This document shows, one piece after another, positions 57,133 through 64,000 of a stretch of DNA of 64,000 nucleotides (positions are counted from its first letter, which is position 1; the number at the start of each line of letters is the position of its first letter). Source of the DNA: Pseudomonadota bacterium. GTDB lineage: Bacteria > Pseudomonadota > Alphaproteobacteria > Sphingomonadales > Sphingomonadaceae. The notes under the pieces were generated by a model that saw nothing but the letters and a program-made list of their open reading frames with translations, had not been told where the DNA came from and did not search any database. Position numbers and translations under genes: made by a program. The stretch lies in NCBI GenBank assembly GCA_029550345.1, contig JAKPHK010000059.1, positions 18,236 through 82,235 of the forward strand. Direction: 5' to 3'.

Positions 57133-58281
57133 TCAGCCCGTCGAAGCCGCCCCCGCCTCGGTCGATTCGATCCAGCCCCCGCCAACGACGCGCTCTCCGG
57201 CATAGAGCACCGCTGCCTGGCCCGGCGCGACGCCATATTCGGGGCTGGCAAAGCGGATCGTGCAGGCGGCGCCATCGCCAAACGGCCCATCCAGCGTAAC
57301 TGGCACCGGCTTGGCGAGTGAGCGGACCTTGGCGGTTAGCGGCTGATCCGGGAGCGGGCCGATCCGGTTGGTTTCGACGATCCGCGCCGCGCCCACTGCC
57401 AACAGCCGCTTCGGGCCGACCAGAACCCGGCGCGCGGGGGCGTCGAGGGCGACCACATATAGCGGTTCGGCCTGCCCGCCGATCTCCAGCCCGCGGCGCT
57501 GACCAACGGTGTAATGGATGATGCCGCGATGATGTCCCAGTACATCGCCGGTTTCGGCCTGGACGATCTCCCCGGGTTCGCCGCCTTCGGGCCGGACCGA
57601 GCGAACGATCCGGGCATAGTCGCCATCAGGGACGAAGCAGATGTCCTGGCTATCGGGCTTGGCGGCGACACGCAGCCCTTCGGCTTCGGCGATCGCGCGG
57701 ACCATCGGCTTGGGCAGGCCGCCCAGCGGAAAGCGCAGGAAATCCAGCTGGGCCTCGGTCGTGCCATATAGAAAGTAGGACTGATCGCGCGCGGGATCGA
57801 GTGCGCGGTGCAGTTCCGGCCCGGCCGGGCCGATCACACGGCGCACGTAATGCCCGGTCGCCAGACAATCGGCCCCCAGATCCCGGGCCATGGCCAGAAG
57901 GTCGGTGAATTTCGGCCCCATATTGCAGCGAATGCAAGGGATCGGGGTGCGTCCGGCCAGATAATCGTCGGCAAACCGTTCGACCACCTCCTCGCGGAAT
58001 TGGTTTTCGTGGTCGACGATATAGTGGGCAATGCCCAGTCGATCGGCGACGGCGCGGGCATCGCGGATATCGTCCCCCGCGCAGCACGCCCCCTTGCGCC
58101 CTGAGGCCGGGCCCGAATCATACAGTTGTAGCGTGATGCCGATCGTTTCGGCGCCACTGCGCGCGGCCAGCGCCGCCACCACCGAGCTATCGACCCCGCC
58201 GGACATGGCGACGACGATCCGCTTGCCGTCCAGCGGCGCGGAAAGCTGAAACAGATCGGCTGGATCAAGGGTCTTTTCCAT
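57133..58281 (-). CDS. mnmA: tRNA 2-thiouridine-34 synthase MnmA
   Basis: Encodes 382 residues. The PP-loop SGGVDSS is at 27-33; the catalytic Cys pair is in [10 protein letters not shown] and [12 protein letters not shown]. It puts sulfur at U34 of Lys, Glu and Gln tRNAs with sulfur from the IscS relay. Stands alone on the minus strand and is divergent from the sciP pair. Confidence 0.95.
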   Translation of the reverse strand: MEKTLDPADLFQLSAPLDGKRIVVAMSGGVDSSVVAALAARSGAETIGITLQLYDSGPASGRKGACCAGDDIRDARAVADRLGIAHYIVDHENQFREEVVERFADDYLAGRTPIPCIRCNMGPKFTDLLAMARDLGADCLATGHYVRRVIGPAGPELHRALDPARDQSYFLYGTTEAQLDFLRFPLGGLPKPMVRAIAEAEGLRVAAKPDSQDICFVPDGDYARIVRSVRPEGGEPGEIVQAETGDVLGHHRGIIHYTVGQRRGLEIGGQAEPLYVVALDAPARRVLVGPKRLLAVGAARIVETNRIGPLPDQPLTAKVRSLAKPVPVTLDGPFGDGAACTIRFASPEYGVAPGQAAVLYAGERVVGGGWIESTEAGAASTG

Positions 58282-58368
58282 CGCCGCGCGCCCTTACACT
58301 GCCTTGGCTGCGGGCGCAAAGGATCGCCGGGCCGGGCGGGTGGAATTCGGTAAGCATTGTCAACAGGC

Positions 58369-58418
58369 GGTAAAGCCGGGCTTTACCCGATCTTGACCTT
58401 GTTTCTCTAGAGATCGGG
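58369..58418. promoter_or_regulatory. Paired inverted repeats upstream of the sciP operon
   Basis: GGTAAAGCC (58369-58377) and GGCTTTACC (58379-58387) form a 9+1+9 palindrome; next, CCCGATCT (58386-58393) and AGATCGGG (58411-58418) form an 8-bp stem around 17 bases. The second arm lies at the ribosome-binding site of the downstream gene, so it could hide the start in the RNA, and the first could be a dimer operator. Confidence 0.5.
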
Positions 58419-58421
58419 TCC

Positions 58422-58742
58422 ATGGACATCGCAAATGATCTTATGGCCAGCCTGAGGGACCGGGTCGCACCGCCCTCGCCGCTGGCCGAAATGCCCACAG
58501 TTGACTGGGCTGAGCTGCACGCGCGGCTCAGCGCGGCGCACGCCGCTGCGGCAGAGATCGTCCGTTCCGCCACCGGCGATTTCGTCGCGGCGGGCGGGTT
58601 TGCGAACTGGAAGGCTGGGATTTCCGCCGTGGGTAATGCCTCACGCGCCGTTAACCCAACTGATTTAGCAGATGGCAAATGTGCTGCTGGCATTGAAGAC
58701 TTCACCGCCGGAGACGCGAAAACCGGTGGCCGAGGACAATGA
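58422..58742 (+). CDS. Small protein of unknown function coupled to sciP
   Basis: Encodes 106 residues, with one Ala-rich helical stretch (HARLSAAHAAAAEIVRSATGD) and a Gly/Ala-rich tail; no signal peptide. No family recognised. Its stop overlaps the sciP start (ATGA). Position suggests a cell-cycle or motility link, but this is inference. Confidence 0.65.
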   Translation: MDIANDLMASLRDRVAPPSPLAEMPTVDWAELHARLSAAHAAAAEIVRSATGDFVAAGGFANWKAGISAVGNASRAVNPTDLADGKCAAGIEDFTAGDAKTGGRGQ

Positions 58743-59041
58743 TGATCGAAAACCAGAAAATTCGACCCGCGATGGTAATCGGTCCGCTTGGCGAACCGCT
58801 CACGATTGATTCGCTGCCTGCGCCGAGCACGACCCGCTGGGTGGTGCGCCGCAAGGCCGAAGTCGTTGCGGCCGTCAATGGCGGCCTGCTAACGATCGAC
58901 GAGGTGTGCGAACGCTATGGGCTGAGCCTGGAAGAGTTCGCCTCGTGGCAGCGCGCAGTGGATCGCTCGGGGATGCAGGGCCTGCGGGTAACGCGGATCC
59001 AGCATTACCGCGATCTCTACGAGCGTCAGCTGAAGTACTGA
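58739..59041 (+). CDS. sciP: SciP, CtrA inhibitor (DUF1153)
   Basis: Encodes 100 residues, the typical DUF1153 size. RWVVRRKAEVVAAVNGGLLTIDEVCERYGLSLEEF is the helix-turn-helix that docks on CtrA and DNA (split here by length: the run begins near residue 33), followed by WQRAVDRSGMQGLRVTRIQ. SciP blocks CtrA-driven transcription in alphaproteobacteria. A terminator follows. Confidence 0.95.
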   Translation: MMIENQKIRPAMVIGPLGEPLTIDSLPAPSTTRWVVRRKAEVVAAVNGGLLTIDEVCERYGLSLEEFASWQRAVDRSGMQGLRVTRIQHYRDLYERQLKY

Positions 59042-59064
59042 TCCGAACAGGATCGGGGGCCAGG

Positions 59065-59106
59065 ACGGCCGGGGCAGGCATGGGCCTACCCCGGCCGTTG
59101 TGTTTT
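59065..59106 (+). terminator. Terminator of the sciP operon
   Basis: ACGGCCGGGG (59065-59074) pairs with CCCCGGCCGT (59089-59098), with AGGC/GCCT as an inner extension, followed by TGTGTTTT. Confidence 0.85.
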
Positions 59107-59325
59107 GTGCGCTTGCCGTTGGCCGATCCGGCTAGGCGGTCTGCCGAGCTTCGCATTGCCCTCAGATAGTGCCCGGCCTATGCCTGCTGCCTGGTCGTGA
59201 CCGTATTGCTCCGATGTACCGGGGGCTTGCGGTAGGTGATTTAGCATAGTAACACAGTCAGTATATGGCTCTCCGCGCCGCGGCAACGGTGCACGGCGCG
59301 GACCTGGGGCGAAGGCGAATTGACG
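59107..59325. other. Spacer ahead of the RND efflux operon
   Basis: No coding sequence is evident. The spacer carries an operator-like inverted repeat at 59246-59264 and TTGCGG at 59227-59232, 17 bases before TAACAC (a weak -10). The promoter for the efflux operon probably lies here. Confidence 0.4.
59246..59264 (+). promoter_or_regulatory. Operator-like site upstream of the RND operon
   Basis: ATAGTAAC and GTCAGTAT are imperfect inverted arms (six of eight positions match as ATA-T-AC / GT-A-TAT) around 3 bases. This size fits TetR-type repressors of efflux pumps, but no tetR gene is in the window. Confidence 0.3.
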
Positions 59326-60507
59326 ATGAATTTCGAATCCGGAATTGGGGCGGCGCAGATCGAGGATGGCAATCCCTTGCTGGACGGCGGGGTTGAAGAC
59401 CGCCGGTCAAAGCGCAACCTGATCATCCTTGCCCTGGCAGTCGTTCTGTTGCTGATCGGAATTGCCTGGTACGTCAGCCGTACCAGCGCAACCAAGGCTG
59501 AAGACGATACAAAGGAGCAGGCGCCCGTCGTCACCGTGGTCACCCCCGGCCGCGCGACGGTTGAAGGTACGATCAACGCCACCGGCACCCTGGCTGCGCG
59601 GCGCGAACTGCCGGTTGGCATTGCCGGTGAAGGCGGGCAGGTGGTTTCGGTTCTGGTTGAGCCAGGCCAGTGGGTCCGCGAAGGGCAGGTCCTGGCGGTG
59701 ATCGATCGTTCGGTCCAGAGCCAGCAGCAAGCCAGCCAGGTCGCTCAGGTCGAAGTAGCCCGCGCCAATGCCCGGCTTGCCCAGTCGAACCTCGACCGTG
59801 CGCTCAAGCTGGTTGACAAGGGTTTCGTCTCAAAGGCCGATGTCGATCGGCTGACCGCTACCCGCGATGCGGCCGTTGCCCAGGTGCGCGTGGCTGGGGC
59901 TCAGGTCGGCGTGCTTGGCGCGCAGATGCGCCGTCTTAACGTGGTTGCCCCCGCTGCCGGGCTGGTGCTCGAACGCAAGATCGAACCCGGCCAGGTGGTA
60001 AGCGCCGGTTCGGGTGTGTTGTTCCGGCTGGCCAAGGGCGGTGAGATGGAGCTGCGGGCGATGCTGGGCGAAACCGACCTTGCCTCGCTTGCTCCGGGCG
60101 TCAGCGCCGAAGTCGTGCCGGTTGGCGGCAACCGCAGCTTTACCGGGCAGGTCTGGCAGATCGCCCCGGTGATCGATCCCACCAGCCGCCAGGGCATCGC
60201 CCGGATCGCGCTGGCCTATGCGCCGGAACTGCGCCCGGGCGGTTTCGCCTCGGTCGTCATCAAGTCGGGCTCGCTGGTTGCACCGATGCTGCCCGAATCC
60301 GCGCTGCTGTCAGACCGGCAGGGTTCTTATGTCTATGTGGTGGACAAGGACAACAAGGTCCGCCGTCAGCCGGTCAAGACCGGCATGATCACCCCCAACG
60401 GCGTGGCGGTTATCGAAGGGCTGAACGGGAGCGAGCGCGTAGTGCTGCGGGCTGGCGGTTTCCTCCAGCCGGGCGAGACGATCCAGCCCGTCAGCGCCAA
60501 GAAGTGA
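59326..60507 (+). CDS. RND efflux periplasmic adaptor (membrane fusion protein)
   Basis: Encodes 393 residues. One N-terminal TM (about residues 33-52) leads to the lipoyl/hairpin/beta-barrel domains: VTPGRATVEGTINATGTLAAR, a short alpha-hairpin (QQQASQVAQVEVARANARL, residues about 125-165), and the barrel motif GGEMELRAMLGETDLA. It bridges the permease to an outer-membrane channel, which is not encoded in this window. A TTG at 59320 is in frame just before. Followed after 22 bases by the permease. Confidence 0.92.
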   Translation: MNFESGIGAAQIEDGNPLLDGGVEDRRSKRNLIILALAVVLLLIGIAWYVSRTSATKAEDDTKEQAPVVTVVTPGRATVEGTINATGTLAARRELPVGIAGEGGQVVSVLVEPGQWVREGQVLAVIDRSVQSQQQASQVAQVEVARANARLAQSNLDRALKLVDKGFVSKADVDRLTATRDAAVAQVRVAGAQVGVLGAQMRRLNVVAPAAGLVLERKIEPGQVVSAGSGVLFRLAKGGEMELRAMLGETDLASLAPGVSAEVVPVGGNRSFTGQVWQIAPVIDPTSRQGIARIALAYAPELRPGGFASVVIKSGSLVAPMLPESALLSDRQGSYVYVVDKDNKVRRQPVKTGMITPNGVAVIEGLNGSERVVLRAGGFLQPGETIQPVSAKK

Positions 60508-60529
60508 CCCGGGAAACGGAGCGCGCGGC

Positions 60530-63500
60530 ATGAGCTTTCGCAACATCTCGGCCTGGTGCATTCGCAACCCGGTGGTGCCGATTGTCCTGTTTCTGGGCCT
60601 GATGCTGGCCGGAATGGTCACCTTCTCGCAGATGAAGGTGCAGAACGATCCCGATATCGAATTTCCGATGGTGATCGTCGCGATCAGCCAGCCCGGCGCC
60701 GCGCCGAGCGAGATCGAAAATCAGATCACCCAGAAGATCGAATCCTCACTCCGCACGATTCAGGGCGTTCAGAACATCAGTTCGACCGCGCGCGAAGGGG
60801 TCAGCGAAACGTCAGTCGAATTTCGTATTGGCACCGATATCATCGAAGCGCTGAACGATGTGAAGAACGCCGTCGATCAGGCCCGGGGCAACCTGCCCGA
60901 CGGGATTCTTGAACCACAGGTCTTCAAGGTCGAAGTTTCGAGCGAATCGATCGGCTATTTCTCGGTCAAGGCGGACGACATGACGCTTGAGCAGCTGTCA
61001 TGGTTCGTCGACGATACGGTTACCAAGGTTCTCCTCGGCGTGCCGGGGATGGCGCAGGTCGAGCGCGGCGGCGGGGTTGACCGCGAAATCACCGTAATTC
61101 TCGATCCGGCGAAGATGCAGGCCCAGGGCGTAACTGCGGCCCAGATCAACCAGGTGCTGCGCCAGCTCAACGTTGACGCGGCGGGCGGGCGCTCCGAAAT
61201 CGGGGGATCGCGCCAGTCGGTCCGCGTGCTCGGTTCAAATCGGACCGCCTTTGACCTTTCCCAGATCGACATTCCGCTGGGCAGCGGCCGGGTCATCAAG
61301 CTTGCCGATGTTGCCAGGGTCACAGACAGCTACGGCGAAGTCACCTCGCTCGGCAAGACCGACGGGAAGTCGGTTGTCACCTTCAGCATTTCCCGTGCCC
61401 GCGGGGAATCGGACGTTGCCGTCTATGATGCTGCCGTCGCCCGGCTCGAACAGCTTGAAGCGGAGAAGCCAGGGATCAAGTTCACCAAGCTGTTCACCAC
61501 AGTGCCCTATGTGAAGGAGCAGTATCACAGCTCGATCGCCTCGATGGTCGAAGGTGCGATCCTGGCGGTTGTCGTGGTGTTCTTCTTCCTGCGCGATTGG
61601 CGCGCAACGATGATTTCGGCGATCGCCATTCCGCTGTCGGCGATCCCGGCATTCTGGTTCATCGATATGCTGGGGATTACCCTGAATCAGATGTCGCTGC
61701 TGGCGCTTGGCCTGGTTGCGGGGGTTCTGGTGGACGATGCCATCGTTGAGGTGGAGAATATCGTCAGGCATATGCGAATGGGCAAAAGCGCCTATCAGGC
61801 CTCGATCGATGCCGCCGATGAAATCGGGCTGGCGGTGGTTGCCACCACGTTCTCGATTGTCGCCGTGTTCCTGCCGGTGGGGCTGATGCCGGGGATTCCC
61901 GGGCAGTTTTTCTTCAACTTCGGCTGGACCGTCGTGGTTTCGGTGCTGATCAGCCTTGCCGTGGCCCGCATGATCACCCCCATGATCGCGGCCTATTTCC
62001 TGAAGTCTGCCGGCCCGGCCGAACACGGCAAGGGCAAGTGGATGGACCGCTATGACCGCCTGCTGCATTTCAGCCTCGACGACCGCAAGGCCAAGGCGAT
62101 GCGGGCCCGCATTGAGACTGTCGGGGCATCGGCGGGCTACTATATCCTCCCCGCCCTCGCTGCCGTTTTTGTGTTCCTGTCTCCGTTCATCCTGAACGCT
62201 GCGCCCAAACTGGGCGAAGTGGCCAAAGGGCCGAGCGTCGGCATGGTCCTTTCCTCGTTGGTCTTCGGTGCACCGATTGCCTTCGGTCTGGTTTTGCTGA
62301 TCCAGACCTTGCTGATGGCGCTCCTCAACCTGGCGATCGGCCAGCGCGACCACGGGTTCTTTGCCTGGAGCCGGTTCATGGCGCGGCGCCTTGGCGCGCG
62401 GCTGCGTGATCACCGGGTGTGGATGCTGGGCGTGGCGTTGTTCGCGCTGGTCCTGTCCGGCGTGCTGTTCGCGGTTCTGCCGCAGCAGCTGTTCCCCGAA
62501 CAGAACAGTGATTTCAGCCGGATTTCGATCGAAATGGTACCCGGCACCACGCTTGAACAGACCGAGGCCGTATCCGATCAGGTTGCGGCTTTGATCAAGG
62601 ACCGGCCAGAGGTTGAATTCATCCAGCAGCGCGTGCGTGAAGGCAATGGCGGCATTTTCATCACCCTCAAGAAGGATCGCGACAAGACCAGTCAGGAGTT
62701 CGAGCGCGAGCTGACCCCGCTGCTGCAGAAGGTTCCCGATGCCCGGGTCAACTTCCAGGCCCTGTTCCAGGCCGGTCCTCCGGGAATCGGGCGTCCAGTT
62801 TCGATCATGCTGACCGGATCGGATTCGGAGGCACTGGAAAGCGCGGCGACCGTTCTGGTCGAGCAGATGAAGGGGGTTCCCGGCGTGGTTGCCCCGCGGA
62901 TCGCGGCGGACACCCGCCGCCCCGAGCTGATCATCACGCCCCGCCAGGAACTGGCCGCAAGCCTTGGGGTGACGACTGCCGCGCTGAGCCAGACGATCCG
63001 CATAGCCACCATCGGCGATATCGATCAGAACGCTGCCAAGTTCTCGCTTTCGGATCGTCAGATTCCGATCCGTGTGCGTCTGTCGGAAGATGCCCGCCGT
63101 GACCTTTCGGTGATCGCGAATCTGCCTGTTGCCACTTCAACCGGCGGCTCGGTCCCGCTGGCCCGGGTGGCGGACATCACCTTTGGTTCCGGCCCGGTCT
63201 CGATCCGCCGCTATAACCAGCAGCGCCGCGTCTTTGTCGGTGCTGACCTCGCCCCGGGCTATGTCGAAGGGACGGTCAAGGATGCGATCGACAAACTGCC
63301 GATCATGCAGAACCTGCCGGCCGGCGTAGGGAAAAAACCGTTCGGTTCGGACGAGATCTTCGAGGAGCTGATCACCAGCTTCCAGATCGCATTGATCTCT
63401 GCCGTTCTACTGGTCTTCGCCGTGCTGGTGCTGCTCTATCACCGCTTCATCTCGCCATTGGTCAACATGGCCTCGCTGTTCCTGGCCCCACTGGGCGGGC

Positions 63501-63955
63501 TGATCGCGCTGTTCGTGGCGGGGCAGCCGGTATCCTTGCCGGTGTTCATCGGGATCCTGATGCTGTTCGGGATCGTCGCCAAGAACTCGATCCTGCTGAT
63601 CGACTTCGCGATCGAGGAAATGGAAGCGGGCACGCCCAAGCTGGCGGCGATCCTCGAAGCCGGGCACAAGCGCGCGCAGCCCATCGTGATGACCACGGTG
63701 GCGATGGTGGCGGGCATGGTGCCCACCGCGATCTCGCTGGGCGGCGACGGTGGCTGGCGCGCGCCGATGGGCACGGTGGTGATCGGCGGGCTGACGCTGT
63801 CGACGCTGCTGACCCTGCTGATCGTTCCGGCGGGCTTCAGCCTTGCCGACGGCGTCGAGAAGCGCGTCGGCCCCTGGCTGGGCCGGCGCGTGCTGACCTA
63901 CGATCCGCATGATCCCCGGCACAAAACCGCCGATGGAGCGTTACCGGCCGAGTGA
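60530..63955 (+). CDS. RND efflux permease with extra hydrophobic insert
   Basis: Encodes 1141 residues against about 1040 in AcrB. N-terminal and core motifs are normal: NPVVPIVLFLGLMLAGMV, the proton-relay Asp pair in LVDDAIVEVENIVRHM (TM4), and the Lys in IVAKNSILLIDFAIEE (TM10). Between TM6 and TM7, after YDRLLHFSLDDRKAKAM (residue about 520), a stretch to about 606 holds two added hydrophobic segments (near 535-555 and 571-604) before the usual DHRVWMLGVALFALVLSG of TM7. The substrate is unknown. An OM channel gene is missing nearby. Confidence 0.92.
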   Translation: MSFRNISAWCIRNPVVPIVLFLGLMLAGMVTFSQMKVQNDPDIEFPMVIVAISQPGAAPSEIENQITQKIESSLRTIQGVQNISSTAREGVSETSVEFRIGTDIIEALNDVKNAVDQARGNLPDGILEPQVFKVEVSSESIGYFSVKADDMTLEQLSWFVDDTVTKVLLGVPGMAQVERGGGVDREITVILDPAKMQAQGVTAAQINQVLRQLNVDAAGGRSEIGGSRQSVRVLGSNRTAFDLSQIDIPLGSGRVIKLADVARVTDSYGEVTSLGKTDGKSVVTFSISRARGESDVAVYDAAVARLEQLEAEKPGIKFTKLFTTVPYVKEQYHSSIASMVEGAILAVVVVFFFLRDWRATMISAIAIPLSAIPAFWFIDMLGITLNQMSLLALGLVAGVLVDDAIVEVENIVRHMRMGKSAYQASIDAADEIGLAVVATTFSIVAVFLPVGLMPGIPGQFFFNFGWTVVVSVLISLAVARMITPMIAAYFLKSAGPAEHGKGKWMDRYDRLLHFSLDDRKAKAMRARIETVGASAGYYILPALAAVFVFLSPFILNAAPKLGEVAKGPSVGMVLSSLVFGAPIAFGLVLLIQTLLMALLNLAIGQRDHGFFAWSRFMARRLGARLRDHRVWMLGVALFALVLSGVLFAVLPQQLFPEQNSDFSRISIEMVPGTTLEQTEAVSDQVAALIKDRPEVEFIQQRVREGNGGIFITLKKDRDKTSQEFERELTPLLQKVPDARVNFQALFQAGPPGIGRPVSIMLTGSDSEALESAATVLVEQMKGVPGVVAPRIAADTRRPELIITPRQELAASLGVTTAALSQTIRIATIGDIDQNAAKFSLSDRQIPIRVRLSEDARRDLSVIANLPVATSTGGSVPLARVADITFGSGPVSIRRYNQQRRVFVGADLAPGYVEGTVKDAIDKLPIMQNLPAGVGKKPFGSDEIFEELITSFQIALISAVLLVFAVLVLLYHRFISPLVNMASLFLAPLGGLIALFVAGQPVSLPVFIGILMLFGIVAKNSILLIDFAIEEMEAGTPKLAAILEAGHKRAQPIVMTTVAMVAGMVPTAISLGGDGGWRAPMGTVVIGGLTLSTLLTLLIVPAGFSLADGVEKRVGPWLGRRVLTYDPHDPRHKTADGALPAE

Positions 63956-64000
63956 CGGATTTCTCCGACGATGCGGCGGGGGAGGCAGCCCCTCCCCGCG
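63952..64000 (+). CDS. Probable start of next gene in the efflux operon (partial)
   Basis: A GTG overlaps the permease stop (GTGA) and opens a frame MTDFSDDAAGEAAPPR that runs to the window edge. The 4-base overlap is the style used all along this chromosome, but only 16 codons are visible, and an inverted repeat in the same bases (63976-64000) could instead be a terminator. The family cannot be recognised. Confidence 0.35.
   Translation, partial: MTDFSDDAAGEAAPPR

Noticed and set aside
58650..58680. TTAA-containing stretch as a CtrA box before sciP
   Set aside because: The spacing is not TTAA-N7-TTAA and it lies inside the coding region of the small protein.

Overview
The window looks like a core chromosomal segment of a high-GC alphaproteobacterium, most likely a member of Sphingomonadales. 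The evidence is the combination of SciP (DUF1153), TrcR (DUF1013), CarD, DUF1192, DUF815, a Suv3-like helicase, a bactofilin-M23 pair, a Coq7 hydroxylase, a DsbB and several short secreted proteins of sphingomonad type. No tRNA, rRNA, insertion sequence, prophage, integrase, CRISPR array or att site was seen. Genes are intact and tightly packed, with many 4-base ATGA/GTGA/TTGA start-stop overlaps.

Layout. 1-3910: the end of a DUF4402 surface subunit, a strong hairpin, a PapD-like chaperone and an unusual usher-like outer-membrane protein with an SdrD-B-like tail. 3993-12459: two acyl-CoA dehydrogenases, a glycine-zipper protein, free-methionine sulfoxide reductase (msrC), a sorbosone-dehydrogenase-type PQQ enzyme, a DUF815 ATPase, a Sua5 threonylcarbamoyl-AMP synthase and a GIN-domain lipoprotein with a palindromic operator candidate. 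12583-16676 (minus): Suv3-like helicase, S4 protein, ferredoxin fdxA, then carD. 16795-24090 (plus): an M23 peptidase, then hemB followed by an overlapping chain of three related GNAT acetyltransferases, a fused MFS/spermidine-synthase-like protein, a gamma-carbonic anhydrase and a DUF167 protein. 24083-30502: DUF1275 membrane protein, group II truncated haemoglobin, ClpA, DUF1192, quinone oxidoreductase and two secreted proteins of unknown function. 30663-33125: TrcR and a fatty-acyl-CoA ligase. 33245-34775 (minus): M23 peptidase overlapping a bactofilin.

34964-42046 (plus) is a long housekeeping run: proA, nadD, rsfS, rlmH, an EnvC-like protein, ctpA, dsbB, coq7 and a small secreted protein. 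A 431-base gene-free stretch then precedes a 1566-residue type V autotransporter (42478-47178) that ends in a strong terminator. 47272-50072 (minus) holds dnaJ-like, brkB-like and fabI. 50177-51717 holds pdxH and a CDF metal transporter. 51714-57109 is a GDP-sugar locus: a serine hydrolase, gmd and fcl read leftward, and a small Cys-containing protein, manC and manA read rightward. Together these would make GDP-mannose and GDP-L-fucose except for the phosphomannomutase step, which is not here. 57133-59041 holds mnmA (minus) and a small protein translationally coupled to sciP. 59326-63955 holds an RND efflux adaptor and a permease with an unusual extra hydrophobic insert. A further gene probably starts at 63952.

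No complete, clearly new multi-gene system stands out. The items most worth a second look are the DUF4402/chaperone/usher-like cluster, the RND permease with two extra hydrophobic segments, the GNAT triplet fused translationally to hemB, the bactofilin-M23 overlap, and several palindromic sites in front of regulators or envelope genes.
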